Source of the DNA: Aplectana chamaeleonis
Lineage: Eukaryota > Nematoda > Chromadorea > Rhabditida > Cosmocercidae
DNA: 64,000 bases
Direction of reading: 5' to 3'
Assembly (NCBI GenBank): GCA_029168955.1
Contig: JAPDOI010001703.1
Location: 87,186-151,185, forward strand
Numbering within the stretch: the stretch's first letter is position 1; every line of letters begins with the position of its first letter. Positions 57,688 through 64,000 of the stretch are shown one piece after another. Below the pieces are notes generated by a model, which was not told the origin of the DNA, did not search any database, and saw nothing but the letters and a program-made list of their open reading frames with translations. The position numbers were made by a program, and so were the translations under genes.

Positions 57688-57933
57688 GTTGCGGACTCGT
57701 CCCCAACATACGGTAAGCTTCAGTTAGTGGTATTACTCTTTTTTGAAACAGCTGTGATGGGTCGGTGAGCCTGTGTTTTTCACCGATATGACTGCATCTG
57801 TGGAAGCAATGAAAACAGGTGAAAATGTAAGAGTGGATACAAAAACTCACCGACCAATCTCAGTCATTTTCGAAAAAATGAGTGATAACTACAAATCAGA
57901 CTACCGTATGTTAGCACCAGAGTCCGCAACCGC
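57688..57933. repeat. Foldback in BUD13 copy 2
   Basis: GAGGTTGCGGACTCGTCCCCAAC plus ATACGGTA at the left mirrors TACCGTAT and CAGAGTCCGCAACC at the right. The inner arms share GGTCGGTGAG / CTCACCGACC. Confidence 0.6.
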
Positions 57934-59769
57934 ACCATGTCCTTTTTAACATTAGCGGTAAATACCTGCAGCCACAAGAGAGTCGCAATTTTAGCCGCTT
58001 CCAATCGTTTTCTGTCGTTTTTGCTTTGGATAACCGGCCTGAACAGGCCCCATATCCTCTATTTTTTGGTGAAAAACCCGGAGACGATTTTCATCGTGAA
58101 CTTACCTGGCTTCAAGGATCCAGCGGGGCAGTCAGGACCAATTTCTATGCAGCTACGACATCCTTAATTGGTGACCAGAATTTTCAAAGAATGTCCAAAA
58201 AGTGTTACGAACCTCTCCTTCCTTCGCGAAAATTTAAGCCAAATTTTCTACTATTCCCTGCATAAATTTATAAATTTCCTTTCTGGGCCAGTAAATTGTA
58301 AAACTCCTAGCCACCTCCCCTTGTGCATGGTCGCAATCCCGCTGGGCCTCTGGCCTACATTTCTGTACATACAGAGTGTGACCGGGATATAATTGAATGA
58401 CTAACGGAATAACGGGAAAAAAATCTGGACAACAATAACAAGAAAAAATATGAAAACCTCTGGGTCGCTATGCTCCGGTGAGGCAGGTTCTTGCTTTATC
58501 TCGTCAATTGGCTGGAAAGAACTTCCGGAACTTTGGCGCCTCTCGAGCTTTTGCCTCCACCTGTAATTCATTTTGGCGTGATGATCAACTTTACAATACA
58601 TGTGTTCCTCTTTTTACCGAGATGGGAAATACTGGCATTGGAATTTCGGAGTTATCCAACACCTTTGAGTGAGACAGGTGTCCCCTACCCATAGAGGATC
58701 ACCTCCGCCAACTTTCAATTCTGACAATCCGAGTGATCGATAGGGACAAATGAAAGGGGTAATCCCCATGTGATAATAAGATTCACCTTATCGACAGTAA
58801 TTTATAAGGACACTTCTGTGTTTGTTGACAAATCTTTTGTCCATAGATAGCCATCTTCGAAGGGTTTCTAATTAAGTAGGCGCAATGAGGCTACTGCCGA
58901 AAGCTTCTCTAATTGACGTCCAGTTTTAATCTTCTTAGGTAGCTGGATATTGTCGAAAGATGTGTCTGATGCTCAAAGTTTGCGAAAATCTGGAACATTT
59001 TACCGCGAACATTAGCTATACGGAGAAGTCAGATCAGCTACCTGTCTGGTGATGCTAGCAATGATGGCTTATATCCCTCCTTTTCTTCATCGGAATCCAC
59101 ATTCTTATAATTTGCAGATACAGACATGAACGCTTTCTGGTTTCTCTTCGATAATATGCAATCCCAAGGGAAAGATGAGCAAGTGGACACAAACGCTGCA
59201 ATAAGACCAAAAAATCAGAAAAAACTGCAACCCATGGGCCAAAGCCAAAGCGATCAGCCAAAAATAAACTGTGGCGAAACGTAGCAATATGCGCCAGAAC
59301 TTTGAACTTCACCCTGGCCCTCAAGAACCTATCTTAAGCCAAACTCGACTGAATACGCAACATCACAATATTGCAAAGATACCTGATCCGTGAGCAGACT
59401 CCTTGACCTTTTTTCTTCTTCTTCTTTCTTTTTCTTCTCTCCTCTTCCTTACCAGAAGACAGATATCGCTGGAGTGTATTCGGTCTTCGTCAAAGTGGTA
59501 GTCATTTCGGTCAGGGAGAGCACCTCTAAAACTAATATTTGCAGAACAGCAAAAGAGTTCAAGGAGAGCGGCGCGAGATTCCAAATGGTTTTCTCTGGAG
59601 AAAACAATTAAATACAAGATGTGGATCAGAGAGTTTATTCTGTGGAAATTCTATAAAATTCTGAAATTCTTTCAACGGCAGGCCGAATGAAAGTTGTTAA
59701 TTTTTTTTCCAACCTAGCGAAAATTAGTGATGATTTTCAGTCCGGAATTGTATAAGGCGCATAAAAGGG

Positions 59770-62030
59770 GCAAGGTGTGGGAAGAAGGAGGGCCACTATG
59801 GCGCGATAGACTTGGCTACTTTCCATCTTACAGTGCCGCACTACATTTGAGCACCTACCCGAAAAAGCGTTAACCACCGGAGTCGGCTGGCGCAGCGCGT
59901 GTGACGCAAATCTGTAACGCGCAAGTTTGTGCTGATTGGAGCACGATTTCATACACTCCACCAAAATCCCGTATGTGCGAGAGAATGTGATATACAGGCG
60001 AAACGTGTACCTAGCTCTTTCTTCTTAATACTCTACTGACGAAACTCGGGAAGTAAAAATAATGCAATATGGTATGCAGAACACTTTAAATTTCATGACT
60101 GCTCTAAGGTTAAGAGGCGAAACTACTCTCAGCTCTTTCCTATTTCAGAAAGCAACATCACTGGTGAGAACCCACGAGACCAATCTCAACAGCATATGAG
60201 GAGCCAAAAGTGGTATAGAACAGACCATTAATAACGTCCTTTGAATCCACTTAAGGAGCAACATTTTCTTCTCCATTCTCAAACAAGGGATTCCACTCTC
60301 ATGCAAGGTCATTCCACCGTCATTAATCAGTCCTAGAACTATAGTGGAAATTTTCTAGCCTCGCCTGTTAGCAGAAAGTCTGATTATTCTTCCTCCCCAT
60401 CATCACAGTCCGTCTTGAGTTCGATACATTTCAACCTCAGAAAACTAGATATGAGATCGGATTCTCTTTAGAATAAATCCTTCACGCTTAGTAGCAACAT
60501 CAAACTTGGATAGACAAGCGGAACTTGGGTGGATCTGATTGATGGTTTTTTGAAAAACATTTCCTTGCAGAGCAAAACTCATGAACTACACTCCTCTACT
60601 CCTTCAGGAGCTCCAGTAACTCCGTAATCTCTGAGCTTTTGAGAGAGGGACTAAGCTTCCCTCAATGCCTTCTTTGCAGTGAAAGGGCATGAAAACGATT
60701 CATTAGAGTCAACATATTCAATATTCTTATTCGCTCAATGCTTTTCACATTCTACCATTACTTGATACAGTGGGGAACCTGTCTCGAAAGATAAAACCGA
60801 GTTAACAGCAGAGGAGCAATAGACTAGTTTTTAACAGCTGTTACAAGATTGGTCTCCTGTGGGTTCTGTTACAAGTGAGGCTTGTCATCTTCCGGTGACG
60901 ATTTGGAAAACCATGTTGTCGTTAGCTGTAGGTCTGTGACAGAAAATAAATTACCTGCGCTTGAAATTGGCTAACTAACTGCGCGGATTTCAAAATGGCA
61001 TTCACATTGCGTCACAAAAAGTAAAGTATCAGGGATTTTTCGGGAGCGTTCAGAAAAAATCCGAATTGGCGCAAAACATTCAAATTGGTGTTATTTTTAG
61101 GGCGCTGAACCCAAATCTGGGGTCCATTCCTCGCCAGACTTGGGAGTGTGTGAGACACGCCCGAATAACCCCTATGTGCAAGTTTTGAGGCGATTTTGAT
61201 CGTAGCATTCTCGAAATCGTCAAAAAGTCGCAGTTTGGGAGCAAGCAAAAGCCTCTCACCCACTTCGGAAGCTGTGACCGAGCCAGATGAAATTTCTTTC
61301 AACATTGACAAGTGGGCCCTCAGATTCGTAATTGGGCACCCAAAAACAAGCCCTCCCAGAAACGAGTTTCTTAGGCTCAACTCGAGAATTTTTTTGAACG
61401 CCCTGAAAATTGTCATTCGTGCAGTACGCCTTTCTAAGTTGGCTATGCTGTATGGGAAATGTCCACTTTTGCAAATCTCCTGTGAATATCTGAGGCACTT
61501 AGCAGATTCTCTGAGTATGGAATATTGGAGCAATGTCCTCCCCCCTTGAACATATCAAAGTTGCATCTCGAAACCTTCCACCTTATATGTGCAACCATCC
61601 TTGTTATTGATGTTGCTTCCGTAATAGGAAGAGCTTAGACTAGTTTCGCCCCTTAACCTTAGAGAAGTGTGAAATTTAGTAGTTTATACCACGTATTGCA
61701 TTGTTTTTACTTTCCGAGGCTCATCTGTAGTGTATTAAGCAGAGCAAGGCTTCGTTTCACCTTGTATATCACATTCTTCACCCTGTATACGATTTTGATC
61801 GAGTGTATAATCGTAAATCCAATCGTAAAAAAACGCGCGCGCCGCAGATTTTCGTCGCACGCGTCACGCCAGCCGGGCCTCGGTGGTTAAGCACTTTCCA
61901 CCTACCCGGGGTTTCCTCCCTGCCACAAAAAAAAATCAGGAGAATCATTGCAGGCACGGAAAAATGGGCGTGGCCAAGTGTGATACAATGCAGTGTCTCC
62001 CTTCCCCCAGAGATAAAGCAGCCATTCTCA
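59770..62030. mobile_element. 2.2-kb element with long terminal inverted repeats
   Basis: Left 59,840-60,150 and right 61,620-61,920 are inverted copies of each other at about 70-75 percent by eye. Anchors include AGAATGTGATATACA, CTAAGGTTAAG(A/G)GGCGAAACTA and GGTGGTTAA. Similarity may extend to the stated limits. A 173-codon minus-strand frame at 61,012-61,533 (MTIFRAFKKILELSLRNSF) has no recognised domain. The middle (60,160-60,880) has a further inverted pair around CCACGAGACCAATCT. Exact ends and target site are not clear. Confidence 0.55.
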
Positions 62031-62495
62031 TACTTTGTTACGCTGTTAATGAAAGTTTCTGATTAGGTATTCACCTATATAGCCTGTTGAAGGATTCCGA
62101 TTTCCTAACCCAAACTTTTTCTATTAACAGCGTAACAAAATGGAGGAGAATGTGCAAGCGCCCTTCAAGGAGGCGAATTGAGGCGTGAACCTCAGGCACT
62201 CGGAGGGGGTAAAGCCTCGTTCATTTTCGCTCAGGGGCCAGCCTTGAACCGTAATTGTGGGCGGAGATTCGGGACGGCGCCTGACCACCGTTGAGCCAGC
62301 CCTCTGCACCGCGTTGCATGATTTGCAAATCGAGCAGGTTTTCAACGGTGGAGCAACACAATCTCAACACTCATTTTCGTCATTAGCTTTCACCACTTCA
62401 TTATTATTCTTCTGTGCTTTCACAACCCGACTCAGAAATTCCGTTTCTTCCTCTCAGCAGATTGAGGTTATTCTATTCATTTACGTTGGGTTCAG

Positions 62496-62880
62496 GGCAC
62501 TATTCCACCGTCTGATGCGTTTTTGTTTGTGGATCTTCGTCGTCTTGCCGAGATGAAAGAAGGTACTTCCTCCAAAAATGATCTGATTGAACTCCGTGGA
62601 AGACGGGTTCGAGAAGCTATCAGCTCATCAATAGGTATTTTTTACCGTTCCTTCGCAGCACCTTAACCACCAGTTAAAACTTCGATTTTCAGGGCAAACG
62701 ATGTGCGCGATTATAAGTGCGCCTTCGTTGATGGTGGATGTAATTAGACAGCCCAGAGGTAGTTCCTTTGCAGTGAAGTTTGTTACGCACCTTTTCTGAT
62801 GAAAGATTGTATTATCTATTGCAGGATTACGTAACTTCGGGACCGCACGAGGAACGATTGGAATGCAAAGGCAATGCTGA
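62496..62880 (+). CDS. Last three exons of an unrecognised gene (partial)
   Basis: Exons 62,496-62,634, 62,693-62,758 and 62,825-62,880 are each bounded by good signals (GGGTTCAG, donor GTATTT; ATTTTCAG, donor GTAGTT; CTATTGCAG) and all introns are phase 1. The frame reads TIPPSDAFLFVDLRRLAEM, then NDLIELRGRRVREAISSSIG, QTMCAIISAPSLMVDVIRQP and a short C-terminus ending MQRQC. No family is recognised. The first exon opens in phase 1, so at least one more exon should lie upstream, possibly beyond the TIR element. A shorter product could start at the ATG at 62,553. The last two exons are also partly open in other frames, so the model needs RNA support. Confidence 0.4.
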
Positions 62881-63450
62881 ACCTGCGGAACTTTGGCACC
62901 TACTCGCATCAGTTATGCTGTAACATGCTAGTTTTTTTCCTTTCCTCATATATCTGCCACTTTATTAGTATCCCATTGTGTGGACATCTGGAACCGTGAA
63001 AGTTGCGTGATTTTTGTGTTTTTTTTTCAGTGAGGTGGTTTCCAGCAGATCAATGTATCTTCAGATTCGCTGGCGATTTTCATAAACAAAGACTGTGTGT
63101 TAGCAAAGGTATTACAGTGAAAATGAGAAAAAACGAAGAAGATTGAGGAAGCCGCCTCGCTTTGCAGGCAGTACGTTCCAGAATTTTCCCGGAAGACGAG
63201 CCATCAGGCATCTGTAGTGATACATGTCTGTAAACATGGTTCGGGATATCGTAGATACACGTCAGATTAAACAGCTGGCCCTTAGATATCAATGTCAACG
63301 GTGCTTGAAAGTGAAATTATGCACGAGTGTGAATGCCTCAGGAAATTCCATGAATAATCAGACATAGTGAGATATGTGAAAACATTTGATAGTTTTTCAG
63401 GAGTGATAGCTTCTAGTAGTCGGAGGGTCTACGAAAGAAACGGCTTGGTT
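62881..63450. other. No feature seen
   Basis: A/T-rich sequence follows the last exon. A 72-codon minus-strand frame at 63,080-63,298 has no recognisable motif. I see no clear polyadenylation signal or repeat ends here. Confidence 0.4.
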
Positions 63451-63840
63451 TAATTTGAATATAACATGTCTGTTTTACTGATGAAATGCTCCATTTTATT
63501 AGCCAGCCGGAGTTTAGATGGGCTTTTCTTGAAAGTGCGGATGGGAATTAATCGGTATGCAAACAAGTTATATACAGGGAAATCAAGCTGTTACTTTCTC
63601 GTAGACTCTCATTATATAGTGCGCTATCGCTCTAAATTATCAAATGCTTCCACATGCCTCACTCTTCATTCTGTTATTTGTAGGGTGGGTTCCACAGGCA
63701 TTCGCGACGGAATGCTCGGAATTCCTGTCAACCTGATGGTTTTTAGCGCTTCAAACGCCGTTGACGGCATGGTAGGGCCAGGCGGTTCTATTTATGCTGT
63801 TATCTCAACCATTTTTGTGAGCGTGTATGCTGCCTTTAAA
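63450..63840. mobile_element. TTAA-type MITE, type C, one-ended copy
   Basis: The right end GTGAGCGTGTATGCTGCCT-TTAA (TTAA at about 63,835) and the preceding 350 bases match the right half of 21,585-22,228 (GCGCTTCAAACGCCGTTGACGG, TATTTATGCTGTTATCTCAACC, AATATAACATGTCTG). The left terminus is not found. Confidence 0.6.
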
Positions 63841-64000
63841 ATGAGGAGTATTCTGATTACTGTTATAAATTTTCATGATTCTCCAGTGTTTCATAAGTAT
63901 AATAAAGTTAGAAATCATCTTGAATGGCGAGGAAACGGCGAGAACGGAGCAAATCCTAGGTACCAAAATTATTGGCTTTGGGATGACCCGCGTAACCAGT

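Larger units (their letters stand above)
50595..59505 (-). pseudogene. BUD13: BUD13 copy 2, tandem duplicate with many lesions
   Basis: This copy runs parallel to copy 1 at an offset of about 15.2-15.5 kb. Exon 1 (start codon 59,503-59,505) frameshifts after TLTKTEY and stops at 59,449. The exon 2 acceptor has become GG. Exon 3 (about 58,460-58,570) keeps its acceptor and full 5' part (VEAKAREAPKF) that copy 1 lost, but is frameshifted before IDEIKQEPASPEHSD. The C-terminal exons (about 50,595-51,063) carry several small insertions that break DDEEMNRHL and [11 protein letters not shown]. In contrast, about ten short repeat-module exons survive between 53,040 and 56,225, with [12 protein letters not shown] and [15 protein letters not shown]. 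The gene as it stands cannot encode BUD13. Assembly error or an alternative haplotype is possible but would not easily explain the different insertions in each copy. Confidence 0.8.

Noticed and set aside
57091..58117. Large type B TTAA element in BUD13 copy 2
   Set aside because: A left end (AGGCAGTGTTCACGATAAG) is present but the putative right end is too degenerate and lacks TTAA, so I did not call it.
61012..61533. 173-codon minus-strand frame as a real gene
   Set aside because: It lies between the arms of the long-TIR element, has no splice or domain evidence, and is treated as part of that element.

Overview
The window looks like nuclear DNA of a parasitic strongylid nematode, most probably a hookworm. 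The evidence is the many short, phase-consistent exons with nematode-style TTTTCAG/TTTTAG acceptors, a gut-type cathepsin B with the blood-feeder hemoglobinase motif, and a broken mariner transposon. Gene density is very low and most of the sequence is repeats. Species assignment is inference from these features; no search could be run.

Layout. (1) 1-11,803, plus strand: the last two exons of a D-lactate dehydrogenase (LDHD) gene, separated by an 11.3-kb intron. That intron holds TTAA-flanked MITEs, a long palindrome, a decayed CR1-type LINE (minus strand, about 8,466-4,077, itself hit by two TTAA elements) and an unidentified open reading frame. (2) 11.8-21.1 kb: no convincing gene, but a dense set of foldback elements and a broken mariner (17,776-19,107) with a 1.08-kb foldback inserted at its TA flank. 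(3) 21,268-32,201, minus strand: a complete 12-exon cathepsin B-like cysteine protease of 348 aa. Every splice junction is in phase, and there is a TATA box and an intestinal-type GATA motif upstream. Its introns hold a 3.9-kb hAT-like composite with an 8-bp target duplication and several TTAA elements. (4) 35,313-44,014, minus strand: a BUD13-like splicing factor gene (copy 1). Its coding frame can be followed through 12 exons, although one exon is truncated. (5) 44-50.5 kb: repeats only. (6) 50,595-59,505, minus strand: a second, decayed tandem copy of BUD13, offset by about 15.4 kb, with frameshifts, stops and lost splice sites but with more of the repeated [11 protein letters not shown] exons. 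(7) 59.8-62.0 kb: a long terminal-inverted-repeat element. (8) 62,496-62,880, plus strand: three phase-matched exons of an unrecognised gene. (9) 63.4-63.84 kb: one end of a TTAA element.

The genes are unrelated in function: mitochondrial D-lactate oxidation, gut proteolysis, and pre-mRNA retention and splicing. The common theme is genome architecture. A limited number of non-autonomous DNA elements (TTAA-AGGCA type, TA-flanked foldbacks, hAT types and near-perfect palindromes) recur through introns and intergenic DNA. The BUD13 duplication gives natural filled and empty sites that date and define some of them.
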